The notes under the pieces are model-generated. The model saw nothing but the letters and a program-made list of their open reading frames with translations. It did no database searches and was not told the DNA's origin. From NCBI GenBank assembly GCA_964478815.1, contig CAYZKY010000159.1, forward strand, positions 1 through 14,060: a stretch of DNA of 14,060 nt, written 5' to 3'. Shown here one piece after another: positions 1 to 6,907 of the stretch. The stretch's first letter is position 1; every line of letters begins with the position of its first letter. A program made the position numbers and the translations under genes. The DNA comes from DASVNK01 sp964478815 (lineage in GTDB: Bacteria > Verrucomicrobiota > Verrucomicrobiia > Limisphaerales > SXQI01).

Positions 1-87
1 AACCATGCCTATTTGCTCCAATTACTCGGATTTTAGATGCGTTTGCCCTGCCCGGATCCCGTTGCCGCATGGACACATCGGAGGTGC

Positions 88-1179
88 GTGATTAACGTCT
101 GCCGCGAGTTGCGCACCGCCGACTATCAGTACGAGCTTCCGCCGGAATTGATCGCCCAGCAGCCAGCCCTGGAACGGGATGGCAGCCGGTTGTTCGTGCT
201 GCATCGGGCCACCGGGAACTGGGAGCACCGGCGCTTCCGGGACATTCTGGAGTTTCTGCGCCCGGGCGATTGCCTGATTCTGAATGACTCACGGGTCATT
301 CCCGCCCGCCTCCGCGCCGTCAAGGAGTCCGGCGGCGGAGCCGTCGAAGTCTTTCTCACCGAAGAGGTGGCATCCAATTGCTGGTGGGCTCTCGCCCGGC
401 CCGCCAAGCGTCTCCGCCCGGGGGCCCGCGTCCGCCTGTTGGATCGCCACGGGCTCGACGCCGGCGTGTCGGCCGAAGTCTTGGGCAAGAACGAGGATGG
501 CCACGTCCAATTCCGTTTCGACGGCCCGGCGGACATCCGCCCGCGCCTGCCCGAGCTGGGCGATACGCCCCTGCCGCCCTACATCGAGCGCCCCTCGGGC
601 GCGTCGACGGAGGATCTGCACCGGTACCAAACCGTCTTTGCCGCTCGCGAAGGTTCCGTCGCCGCCCCAACCGCGGGCCTGCACTTCACCGAAACCTTGC
701 TCGCCGAGGCCGAACGCCGTGGCGTCGAACTCGCGAAGGTCACGCTCCATGTCGGCCTGGGCACCTTCGCGCCCGTCAAAACCGAACGGATCGAAGACCA
801 CCGCATGCATCGCGAATGGTACGAAATCCCCCCCTCCACCGCCCGCGCCATCGAGCGCGCCAAAGCCGCCGGCGGACGCATCTGGGCCGTCGGCACCACG
901 GCGCTCCGAACCCTCGAATCTTCCGCGGCGCAACACGGCCAGCTCGTTCCGGGCCAGGGTGAAACCCGCCTCTTCGTCCATCCGCCCTACCGCTTCCGCG
1001 TCGTGGATGCCCTGCTCACCAACTTTCACTTGCCCGAGTCCACCCTCCTGATGCTCATCAGCGCCTTTGCCGCGCCGGGCGAAACCTCCGGCCGCGACCT
1101 CATCCTGCGCGCCTATGCCGAAGCGATTCGCGAACGCTACCGCTTCTTCAGCTACGGCGACGCGATGCTGATCTTATAG
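88..1179 (+). CDS. queA: S-adenosylmethionine:tRNA ribosyltransferase-isomerase (QueA)
   Basis: QueA transfers and isomerises the ribosyl part of S-adenosylmethionine onto 7-aminomethyl-7-deazaguanine in tRNA, making epoxyqueuosine in the cytoplasm. Family blocks are visible in order: the N-terminal TADYQYELPPELIAQ, then DTPLPPYIERP, YQTVFAAREGSVAAPTAGLHF, HVGLGTFAPVK, the ED-H-MH-E-Y segment, TNFHLPESTLLMLISAFA, and a C-terminal YRFFSYGDAMLIL. The frame is open from an ATG at 37, but those first 17 codons do not look like QueA and lack a ribosome binding site. I prefer the GTG at 88, which has GGAGG at 80-84 (spacing of only 3 nt). It gives 363 residues, close to the usual length of about 350. 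A TTG at 109 is a third option. The stop lies 17 bp before tatD, so co-transcription is likely. Identity is secure; the start is less so. Confidence 0.95.
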   Translation: MINVCRELRTADYQYELPPELIAQQPALERDGSRLFVLHRATGNWEHRRFRDILEFLRPGDCLILNDSRVIPARLRAVKESGGGAVEVFLTEEVASNCWWALARPAKRLRPGARVRLLDRHGLDAGVSAEVLGKNEDGHVQFRFDGPADIRPRLPELGDTPLPPYIERPSGASTEDLHRYQTVFAAREGSVAAPTAGLHFTETLLAEAERRGVELAKVTLHVGLGTFAPVKTERIEDHRMHREWYEIPPSTARAIERAKAAGGRIWAVGTTALRTLESSAAQHGQLVPGQGETRLFVHPPYRFRVVDALLTNFHLPESTLLMLISAFAAPGETSGRDLILRAYAEAIRERYRFFSYGDAMLIL

Positions 1180-1196
1180 CTTTAACTCTCACGTCT

Positions 1197-1997
1197 ATGT
1201 TCTACGATACGCACGCCCACCTCGATTACCCGGAGTTTGCCCACGAATTGCCCGAAATCGTCGCCCGCGCCAACGCCGCCGGTGTCACGAAGATGCTCTC
1301 CGTCGGCACCGATCTGGAAAGCACCCGCCGCGCGCTCGCGCTCGCCGAACGATTTCCCGAAATCCATGTCGTCGCCGGTTGGCACCCCTCGAACGTCACC
1401 GCCGCCCCGGACGATGTGACGCCATTGTTCGACGAGCTGGCGCGCCATCCGAAGGTGGCGGCGCTCGGCGAAACCGGCCTGGATTACCACCGCCTCCCGA
1501 GCACCCAGGGCGGCACCGAAGCGGATGACTCGGCCTATAAGGCGCGGCAAAAGCGCTTGTTCGAGCAGCAACTCCACCTCGCCTGCCGGCATGGCCTCAA
1601 CGTCGTCGTCCACCAGCGCGACGCGCTGGAAGACACCCTGGACGTGATCGCGCCCTTCGCCGGCCAACTCCGCGCCGTCTTCCACTGTTTCGTCGAAAAC
1701 TCCGCTGTCCGCCAGCGCCTCGAATCGCTCGGTTTTCTCGTCAGTTTCACCGGCATCGTTACCTTCAAGAACGCTAAAATTGTTCAAGAAACCGTGGCCC
1801 AGGCCCCCTCGAATGGCTTCATGCTGGAAACGGACTGCCCCTATCTCGCGCCGGTGCCGTACCGCGGCCAGCGCTGCGAACCGGCCTATGTAGCCGACAT
1901 CGCCCGCAAAATCGCCGAACTGCGCCACACCACGCCCGAGATCATCGGAGAGCAAACCTCGTCCGTCGCGCGCTCCTTCTTCCGCGGCCTTGCCTGA
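1197..1997 (+). CDS. tatD: TatD-family metal-dependent hydrolase (putative 3'-5' DNase)
   Basis: This 266-residue protein has the full TatD amidohydrolase-type TIM-barrel signature. The metal ligands are H6 and H8 in DTHAHLD, E92 in GETGLDYHR, H139 in VVVHQRDA, H163 in VFHCF, and D213 in LETDCPYLAP, followed by a conserved PYRGQR loop. Family members characterised in other bacteria are cytoplasmic Mg-dependent nucleases linked to DNA repair or RNA turnover. The precise substrate here cannot be read from sequence. The length is typical (about 260). No good Shine-Dalgarno precedes the ATG, and the 17-bp gap from queA suggests read-through from it. The TGA stop at 1995-1997 directly abuts the stop of the convergent gene on the other strand. 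Assignment to the family is firm; the symbol tatD follows common usage. Confidence 0.93.
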   Translation: MFYDTHAHLDYPEFAHELPEIVARANAAGVTKMLSVGTDLESTRRALALAERFPEIHVVAGWHPSNVTAAPDDVTPLFDELARHPKVAALGETGLDYHRLPSTQGGTEADDSAYKARQKRLFEQQLHLACRHGLNVVVHQRDALEDTLDVIAPFAGQLRAVFHCFVENSAVRQRLESLGFLVSFTGIVTFKNAKIVQETVAQAPSNGFMLETDCPYLAPVPYRGQRCEPAYVADIARKIAELRHTTPEIIGEQTSSVARSFFRGLA

Positions 1998-3479
1998 TCA
2001 GCGCGGCTTGCCGATCGCGGTCAGGACGGCGCATAAAGTGAGGAAGAGCAGCAGGATCGAGTAGATCTGCAAGGGAAAGCTAAACTTGGCATGCGCCAGG
2101 CATCCCCACAGGGCGACCCAGAGCATCGCCGTGAATTCCCAGGAGCAAGCCAGGCCGCGCCCCACGAACCAGTGGCCCATCGCCAGGGCCAGCAGGCCCA
2201 GGATCAGCGCCGAGCCCGTCCAGCCGAAGGTGACGCGCGTCTCGAACCAGTCGTCATGGAGAAAGGCCGCCCAGGTCTGCGCGGGATCGGCGCGGTAGAC
2301 GTGATACAGCGCGCGGAACGCGCCCGGCCCGATCCCGTAGGCCGGGAAATCCGCCGCCATCGCCCGGGCATTTTCGGCCAGTTCGTTCGGGTTCGCATAC
2401 GGCGTCCGAAACGCGTCTCTCAGTTTGGGCGCCAGTTGTTCCCAACTCAATGTGCCCGCCAGCGCGAGCACGGAGATCGCCACCAGAAAGACCGCGCAGC
2501 GCGTCTGCCAGGTTCCGCGGCGATGGATCAGAAATACGAGCGTCGCAAACAACAGGCAGCCCAGCGTCACGAACACCGCTCCGACACTCTGGCTGATGAA
2601 GACCGCCGCGGCCGTCACGATGGCGCAGGGGAGCAGCGCGATGTGCGGCCCGCCGCCCACCTTGCGGCCCGTTCCCACCGCCGTCCGGGCCTGCTCCCTC
2701 AGCAGCCACCAGAACCCCAACATGATCGGCCAGCACAAGTTCAGGTATTGCGCCGCGTTGCCCCGATAGGCGAAGCTCGCGAACATTAAATCACCCCGCC
2801 CTTCGTACGTCCGCCGAAACCACAGCAGCCGATCCGTCCCATCCAGCCGCTGAAAAATCCCCACCACCGCCAGAGCAGTGGCATTCAAGGCGACAACCCA
2901 CAGCAATCGGTTGAGCCGCACCGCCGATTCGTCCGGCACCGATCCCGTCCCTTCGGGTTTGGGGATCGGATGCAGCAGCCACGCCCGCAAGCTCCAAAAG
3001 AAGCAGGCCAGAGCGAGGTAATTCCAAAAGGCCTGCCAGGTGAGGGTGCGGTCGTAACTCGTCGGGAGCCACGCCACGAACGCATCATGATAAAGCAACT
3101 GTTGCGCCTCGGGTATAAACGTGGCCCGAGCGTTCAACGCGGCCACGAGACAGAAGAGCAGCACGAGACCCGTCAGCACCGCCATGGCCTGCACCGACCA
3201 GCCTCCGGATCGTTCCATGGGATCGACCTGTCCCACGATGCGCTCCACCGACAGCGCGCCCCGCCGCCAGCGCCACAGCCGGCGCAGCAGGAAAAGCCCG
3301 CCGCAGCCGTAGGCCAGCAGGTTGAGCGCCAGCACCGCCCAGCGCTCGGTGGTTCCGAAAAGCCAGGGAGCGGCGACCAGGACGCTCAGCAGCAATGCGC
3401 CGTTGAACCGGTCCGCGCCGTGGAAAAAACGGTCCCAAGGGGACTGGCTGGGGGGCAAAGCGGACGCTGGCGCGATCAA
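1998..3479 (-). CDS. O-antigen ligase / Wzy_C-type polytopic membrane protein
   Basis: A 493-residue protein with about a dozen hydrophobic segments (for example 27-41, 47-66, 96-116, 246-260, 280-319, 328-343, 423-437, 449-489) and a large periplasmic-type loop at about 344-422. That loop and its flanks carry the marks of the O-antigen ligase/Wzy_C superfamily: FAYRGNAAQYLN at 236-247, GIGPGAF at 382-388, and HDDW at 408-411 with a downstream FGWTGS. Most relatives have HNDW. These enzymes join or polymerise lipid-linked glycans at the outer face of the inner membrane; whether this one is a ligase or polymerase cannot be told. The longest frame begins with TTG at 3479-3477, overlapping the gatA stop as TTGA with no clear ribosome binding site, so translational coupling is likely. 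A later TTG (codon 8) is possible. No other glycan genes are present in the window. Confidence 0.8.
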   Translation of the reverse strand: MIAPASALPPSQSPWDRFFHGADRFNGALLLSVLVAAPWLFGTTERWAVLALNLLAYGCGGLFLLRRLWRWRRGALSVERIVGQVDPMERSGGWSVQAMAVLTGLVLLFCLVAALNARATFIPEAQQLLYHDAFVAWLPTSYDRTLTWQAFWNYLALACFFWSLRAWLLHPIPKPEGTGSVPDESAVRLNRLLWVVALNATALAVVGIFQRLDGTDRLLWFRRTYEGRGDLMFASFAYRGNAAQYLNLCWPIMLGFWWLLREQARTAVGTGRKVGGGPHIALLPCAIVTAAAVFISQSVGAVFVTLGCLLFATLVFLIHRRGTWQTRCAVFLVAISVLALAGTLSWEQLAPKLRDAFRTPYANPNELAENARAMAADFPAYGIGPGAFRALYHVYRADPAQTWAAFLHDDWFETRVTFGWTGSALILGLLALAMGHWFVGRGLACSWEFTAMLWVALWGCLAHAKFSFPLQIYSILLLFLTLCAVLTAIGKPR

Positions 3480-4933
3480 AGCGGCGGCTTGGCGGTGTGC
3501 CAGTCGGTGCTATGTTCGTAGGCATGGGCCAGCCGCAGGATGGTGGCCTCGCCGAAGGCCGGGCCCAGCAATTGCAGGCCGATCGGCAGTTTTGGCTCGC
3601 GCGTAAACCCGCACGGTAGGCTCACGCCGCACATGCCGGAGAGATTGCAGGAGATCGTGAAGATGTCCGAGAGGTACATTTGCAGCGGGTCCCCGGATTT
3701 CTCGCCGATCTTGAACGCCGCCGTCGGTGTCGTGGGCGTGGCGATGACATCGACTTTCTCGAACGCCTTGACGAAATCGGAGCGGATCAGCGTGCGCACC
3801 TTCTGGGCGCGCAGGTAATACGCGTCGTAGTAGCCGCTGCTGAGGACATAGGTTCCCAGGATGATGCGCCGCTTCACCTCGGCCCCGAAACCGGCCCCGC
3901 GCGTCTTGCTGTACAGCTCGATCGGATCGGCTCCGGGAACACGCGTCCCGTAGCGGATGCCGTCGAACCGGGCGAGGTTGGCGCTCGCCTCCGCCGGCGC
4001 GATGATGTAGTAGACCGCCGCCGCGTATTCGGTGTGGGGCAGGCTGATCTCGACCAACTCCGCGCCCAGCTTTTCCAACTGCCGGATCGCCGCCTGCACG
4101 CCGGCGCTGACCTCCGGGTCCAGCCCGCCGATCATGTACTCCTTCGCCAGCCCGATCTTGAGCCCCTTGATGCTCTGGCCCAGCGAACCGGCATAGTCCG
4201 GCACGGGCTCCGGGACGCTGGTGGAATCGCGCGGATCATGGCCGCTCATCGCGCCGAGCAGCAGCGCCGAATCCTTGACAGTCTTGGTAAACGGCCCGAT
4301 CTGATCCAGCGAGGAGGCGAACGCCACCAACCCATAGCGGGAAATCCGTCCGTAAGTGGGCTTCAAGCCCACGCAGCCGCAGAGCGCCGCCGGTTGCCGG
4401 ATCGAGCCGCCGGTGTCTGTCCCCAGGCTGGCCAGGCATTCGTCGGCCGCGACCGCGGCGGCTGAACCCCCGGAGGAACCGCCCGGGATGCGGGAGAGAT
4501 CCCACGGATTGCGCGTGGTGCCGAAGGCGGAGTTCTCCGTCGAGCTGCCCATCGCGAATTCATCCATGTTCAGCCGCCCGAAAATGACCGCGCCCGCCGC
4601 CCGCAGCTTCTCGATGGCCGTCGCGCTGTACGGGGGACGGAATGATCCGAGAATCTTGGAACCGCAATTACACGGCTGGCCTTCGACGCACAGGACATCC
4701 TTGACCGCGATCGGGACGCCCAGCAGGGGACGGTCTCCCGCCCCGGCTGCGAGCTGCCGATCCGCCGCCTCGGCCTGCGCCAGGGCATCGGCCTCGTCGA
4801 AACTGAGGAACGCCTTGACGCGGGGCTCCACCTCGCGCACCCGCCCCAGACAGCTCTGGAGCAGCTCCCGGGCGGAAAACTCGCGGCGGCGCAGGCGCTC
4901 GGCCGCTTCGGAAATCGTGAGACGATGCAGCAT
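3476..4933 (-). CDS. gatA: Asp-tRNA(Asn)/Glu-tRNA(Gln) amidotransferase subunit A
   Basis: GatA is the glutaminase subunit of GatCAB, which converts mischarged Glu-tRNA(Gln), and in many bacteria Asp-tRNA(Asn), to the correct amide form. The 485-residue product is a full-length amidase-signature enzyme. The Ser-cisSer-Lys triad is visible as K78 (GVPIAVKDV), S153 (GGSSGGSAAA) and S177 (GTDTGGSIRQP). GLKPTYGRISRYGLVAFASSLDQ follows in two contiguous family blocks, and a late YYDAYYLRAQKVRTLI helix is typical of GatA. The ATG lies 8 bp after the gatC stop, so the two are clearly one operon. The TGA overlaps the TTG start of the membrane-protein gene. gatB is not within the window and is presumably elsewhere. 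The presence of GatCA implies that the organism relies on the indirect route for Gln-tRNA and/or Asn-tRNA. Confidence 0.97.
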   Translation of the reverse strand: MLHRLTISEAAERLRRREFSARELLQSCLGRVREVEPRVKAFLSFDEADALAQAEAADRQLAAGAGDRPLLGVPIAVKDVLCVEGQPCNCGSKILGSFRPPYSATAIEKLRAAGAVIFGRLNMDEFAMGSSTENSAFGTTRNPWDLSRIPGGSSGGSAAAVAADECLASLGTDTGGSIRQPAALCGCVGLKPTYGRISRYGLVAFASSLDQIGPFTKTVKDSALLLGAMSGHDPRDSTSVPEPVPDYAGSLGQSIKGLKIGLAKEYMIGGLDPEVSAGVQAAIRQLEKLGAELVEISLPHTEYAAAVYYIIAPAEASANLARFDGIRYGTRVPGADPIELYSKTRGAGFGAEVKRRIILGTYVLSSGYYDAYYLRAQKVRTLIRSDFVKAFEKVDVIATPTTPTAAFKIGEKSGDPLQMYLSDIFTISCNLSGMCGVSLPCGFTREPKLPIGLQLLGPAFGEATILRLAHAYEHSTDWHTAKPPL

Positions 4934-4941
4934 GGCCGGGC

Positions 4942-5214
4942 CTATTCGACGATCTTGGGGACGAGGAACAGTCCGTTGGCGTGGGCCGGGGCGTTCCGCA
5001 ACGCGGCTTCATGCGGCAGGGAGGGGCGGACCTCGTCCGGCCGGGTTACATTGACCAAGGGAACGGCGTGCGCCGTGGGCTCCACGTTCGCGACATCCAC
5101 CTGCTTCAACTGGTCGATATACCCCAGAATATTGCCGAGCTGCACCGAAAGGAGGCGTTCCTCCTCCTCGGTTAAAGCAATGCGCGCCAGATGCGCGACG
5201 TACTTGATATCCAT
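4942..5214 (-). CDS. gatC: Asp-tRNA(Asn)/Glu-tRNA(Gln) amidotransferase subunit C
   Basis: GatC is the small subunit that wraps around GatA and GatB and stabilises the transamidation complex. The product shows the family pattern: N-terminal DIKYVAHLARIALTEEEE, then LGNILGYIDQLKQVDVANVEPTAH in two adjacent blocks, and a C-terminal RPDEVRPSL region ending in FLVPKIVE. The frame is open upstream to 5346, but that extension is not GatC-like. The chosen ATG at 5214 has GAGG at 5220-5223 with 5-nt spacing and gives 90 residues, close to the usual 95 or so. An ATG five codons earlier (5229) has a weaker upstream site. The 100-bp leader back to the CoA-binding gene holds a 6-bp inverted repeat (TTGCGG/CCGCAA, 5243-5267) without a T-run. 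I see no convincing promoter there. Confidence 0.94.
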   Translation of the reverse strand: MDIKYVAHLARIALTEEEERLLSVQLGNILGYIDQLKQVDVANVEPTAHAVPLVNVTRPDEVRPSLPHEAALRNAPAHANGLFLVPKIVE

Positions 5215-5314
5215 CCCGGCCTCGGCCATAGGCCCGAGAAGATTGCGGAGCCCGCCACCCGCCGCAAGCCTCGTTTTCTCTGGGAACTGGGGCCGATTGC
5301 GCCAACAGATCAGG

Positions 5315-5683
5315 CTACAATGAGGCCGGAGATATACCCACGGCAACGATGCTGCACGCCTGAATGGTATTCAGGCCGAGCCGGGCGGCTTCCTCCAGCA
5401 CTTCGGGAGATTCCGTGCCCGGGTTGAGCCACAACTCGCGGCAACCCTTCTGCGCGATGGCCGGGAGGATCGGCAGCAACACTTTCGGCGGAACGTAAAC
5501 CGAGACAAGGTCGGGAGCGACTGGCACTTCGGCGATGCTTTTGAACGCCGGGAGTCCTTCAACCTCAGTCGCCGAAGGGTGGATCGGGTACACGGTGTAC
5601 CCCCGCTGATGATAGGCGCGGACGGCTTTGTTTCCAAACTTCTGGCGGTCGGCGCTGGCCCCAATAATGGCGATGGACGGCAT
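5315..5683 (-). CDS. Small CoA-binding (Rossmann) domain protein, YccU-like
   Basis: A 122-residue single-domain protein of the CoA_binding_2 type. It has the nucleotide-binding N-terminus PSIAIIGASADRQKFGNKAV, then a second strand VYPIHP, DLVSVYVPPKVL, and the late ELWLNPGTES with a final EEAARLGLNTI segment. Homologues bind CoA or a related nucleotide in the cytoplasm. Their physiological role is poorly defined and no reaction can be assigned here. The frame extends 17 codons upstream to 5734. I chose the ATG at 5683 because the domain begins there, a GGAAAG lies 8 nt upstream, and the partial second copy of this gene has its GTG at the same alignment position. The next gene on this strand, gatC, is 100 bp away, so co-transcription is possible but unproven. 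Confidence 0.85.
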   Translation of the reverse strand: MPSIAIIGASADRQKFGNKAVRAYHQRGYTVYPIHPSATEVEGLPAFKSIAEVPVAPDLVSVYVPPKVLLPILPAIAQKGCRELWLNPGTESPEVLEEAARLGLNTIQACSIVAVGISPASL

Positions 5684-5724
5684 GGCGAAAGCTTTCCGCT
5701 TCCGCCCACCGTATGCAACCGAAA
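5537..5724. repeat. Direct repeat, copy 1 (leader and 5' part of the CoA-binding gene)
   Basis: This 188-bp segment covers 41 bp of leader plus the first 49 codons of the intact CoA-binding gene. It aligns with 6721-6907 in the same orientation. The coding parts align without gaps (147 bp each), and the leaders differ by one base in length. Both end at a shared ATGCAACCGAAA (5713-5724 here). The copies have clearly diverged, so the duplication is not recent. Confidence 0.75.
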
Positions 5725-5761
5725 CGAAGTTCAAATTCGGTGCCCGCTTATGATCGACCTT

Positions 5762-6172
5762 TTATTGCGACCAATCCTCAACGGCGACTCCATCCAGCCC
5801 AACGAAATGGCGAACATTCAAAGTGGCCACCGTCAAAGCGTGAGTCTTGGCGGTCGCCGCAATCAATAGATCGAAATCCGAAGGCCGCAACCCCTTGCGC
5901 GATGCCTGCGCCTTCAATTCCCCAAAGGCCGCGGCGATGGCCATATCGACGTCGAAGGAAACCAATCGTCCTTGCAAGAGCGTGGCAAAGTCCCGGCGAA
6001 GCCTCTCCGACTTTTTCTTCTCGATTCCAAACCGCAATTCCGCCTCGCAAACGACCGAAATGGCGAGGGCTTCATCTCCGTGTTGGCGCCAATGCCGCTC
6101 CACGCTGGGCAACGGTCGTGGCTTCAATGGTTGCGAGTAAACGGAAGTGTCCAATAAATACGATGGAGACAT
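5762..6172 (-). CDS. vapC: PIN-domain ribonuclease toxin (VapC family)
   Basis: VapC toxins are Mg-dependent PIN-domain RNases that cut tRNA or rRNA and halt growth when their antitoxin is lost. The 136-residue product has the PIN layout: LLDTSV with D8, ISVVCEAELRFGI with E44, SDFDLLIAATA with D99 and D101 (D101 fits the usual D-x-x-I-A-A position), and a closing TLNVRHF with N119 where many relatives have T-N-x-x-D-F. All acidic positions needed for activity seem present, so the toxin is probably functional. The ATG starts 2 bp after the antitoxin stop (TGACCATG) with no separate ribosome binding site. This implies translational coupling and keeps antitoxin ahead of toxin. The pair lies between two copies of the CoA-binding gene start. 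The RNA target cannot be inferred. Confidence 0.9.
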   Translation of the reverse strand: MSPSYLLDTSVYSQPLKPRPLPSVERHWRQHGDEALAISVVCEAELRFGIEKKKSERLRRDFATLLQGRLVSFDVDMAIAAAFGELKAQASRKGLRPSDFDLLIAATAKTHALTVATLNVRHFVGLDGVAVEDWSQ

Positions 6173-6174
6173 GG

Positions 6175-6429
6175 TCAGGCCAGAGGATCACGCCACGTTT
6201 GCCGGCCTCGTTTCGGCAAATCGAAATCCACCGTGAGCGGACCGTTCTTTTTGACGTGAGCGGCCCGGCGATCCCAAACGGAGGCCCGTTTCGGCGAACC
6301 AGCGATCGCTTCGATGCGCACCATCGGTTTCCCTCGATGCGTCACCACCACCGCCTGGCCGCTCGTGGCCACCCTGCGGCAGATCTCCGATAACTTCGTC
6401 TTCGCCTCGAATAGCCCTACCGATCTCAT
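6175..6429 (-). CDS. Phd/YefM-type antitoxin of the PIN-toxin module
   Basis: An 84-residue protein whose N-terminal half matches the Phd/YefM DNA-binding antitoxin fold: VGLFEAKTKLSEICRRV, followed by GQAVVVTHRGKPMVRIEAI. Its C-terminal half (about 50-84) is polar and basic and would be the segment that wraps the toxin active site. Antitoxins of this type usually also repress their own promoter, alone or in complex with the toxin. The frame is open to a TTG at 6450. I chose the ATG at 6429 because TAGGA at 6438-6442 sits 8 nt upstream and the family begins at this point. The stop is 2 bp before the toxin start. Combining a Phd-type antitoxin with a VapC toxin is common, so the pairing is not unusual. 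Confidence 0.88.
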   Translation of the reverse strand: MRSVGLFEAKTKLSEICRRVATSGQAVVVTHRGKPMVRIEAIAGSPKRASVWDRRAAHVKKNGPLTVDFDLPKRGRQTWRDPLA

Positions 6430-6510
6430 TTCCAGAATCCTACCAGTCAACTAGTCGGTTGGAAAGAGAGAAAAGCTCACATCCCCGTCAAGAATCCAGA
6501 CATTTTGAAC

Positions 6511-6524
6511 GAACTGGAAAGTTC
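6511..6524. promoter_or_regulatory. Perfect 14-bp inverted repeat upstream of the toxin-antitoxin operon
   Basis: GAACT-GGAA-AGTTC is a perfect 5-bp inverted repeat with a 4-bp spacer, centred about 90 bp upstream of the antitoxin start. It could be an operator for the antitoxin complex. However, the distance is larger than usual and I see no convincing -35/-10 pair beside it. Five-base arms also arise easily by chance, so this is a weak call. Confidence 0.2.
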
Positions 6525-6577
6525 TCTGAGCGGCAATTGTCTGGCAGCCGCCAACCAAACGCCGCTCGTCTGCCTCC

Positions 6578-6730
6578 ATGCGCATAACGGTTGCCCCGGA
6601 GGTAGTTGCCAGGAACTTCAAGGCTTTCGAGGGCAATGCCGCGCTTCAGGAAAGCGCCCAGCTATTTGCCAGGGGGTTGCCTCTCGCCGAAATGATTCAG
6701 GCGCTGGCCATGAACCGGAATGTTTTGTAG
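6578..6730 (+). CDS. Unrecognised 50-codon ORF, possible small gene or gene fragment
   Basis: The frame is open from 6530 and reads 50 residues from the ATG at 6578. It begins MRITVAPEVVARNF and continues EGNAALQESAQLF, then GLPLAEMIQALAMN, a composition that looks like a soluble helical protein. I do not recognise the family. No Shine-Dalgarno precedes the ATG. The last codons and the TAG stop fall in the sequence of the truncated CoA-binding copy, whose homology begins near 6721. The natural C-terminus may therefore have been lost at that junction, or the ORF may be chance. It is the only plausible + strand reading frame between the antitoxin and XRE genes. Confidence that it is expressed is low. 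Confidence 0.3.
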   Translation: MRITVAPEVVARNFKAFEGNAALQESAQLFARGLPLAEMIQALAMNRNVL

Positions 6731-6867
6731 TCAGCGAGTCCTTCGATTTCGGCAGCGGCAGGGTGGGTTGGATAGACGATGCAGCCCCGCTGCTGGTAGG
6801 CGCGGACGGCCTTGTTCCCGAACTTCAGGCGGTCGGCACTAGCCCCAATGATGGCGATGGACGGCAC
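6697..6867 (-). pseudogene. Truncated second copy of the CoA-binding protein gene
   Basis: Starting at GTG 6867 the frame reads VPSIAIIGASADRLKFGNKA and goes on through VYPTHPAAAEIEGL. This matches 36 of the first 50 residues of the intact CoA-binding protein at 5315-5683. Similarity stops after residue 49 (about 6721). Seven unrelated codons follow and the frame ends at 6697. The missing part includes the VPPK and WLNPGTES segments, so the 56-residue product would lack more than half of the fold and is very probably non-functional. About 40 bp of leader is also conserved with the intact copy, which shows that a DNA segment rather than only a domain was duplicated. Confidence 0.8.
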
Positions 6868-6907
6868 GGCGGGAGTTTCCAGCTTGCGCCTGCAGATGCA
6901 ACCGAAA
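6721..6907. repeat. Direct repeat, copy 2 (leader and 5' part of the broken CoA-binding gene)
   Basis: This 187-bp partner of 5537-5724 has the same orientation and ends at the shared ATGCAACCGAAA (6896-6907). About 1.0 kb lies between the two copies and holds the toxin-antitoxin operon and the unrecognised 50-codon ORF. No terminal inverted repeats, transposase or integrase are visible at the edges, so this does not look like a complete mobile element. Confidence 0.75.

Noticed and set aside
289..1029. Minus-strand 246-codon frame opposite queA
   Set aside because: It is a low-complexity G/A/D/R-rich shadow of a clear queA reading frame, without motifs or a ribosome binding site.
5243..5267. 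TTGCGG/CCGCAA hairpin between the CoA-binding gene and gatC as a terminator
   Set aside because: The stem is only 6 bp with a 13-base loop, and no T-run follows on the minus strand. It is too weak to call.
6451..6636. 61-codon minus-strand frame upstream of the antitoxin
   Set aside because: There is no ribosome binding site or recognisable motif, and it overlaps the probable promoter region of the toxin-antitoxin operon.
5537..6907. A complete composite transposon or integron cassette around the toxin-antitoxin pair
   Set aside because: The flanking direct repeats are parts of a host-type gene. There is no transposase, integrase, terminal inverted repeat or short target-site duplication.
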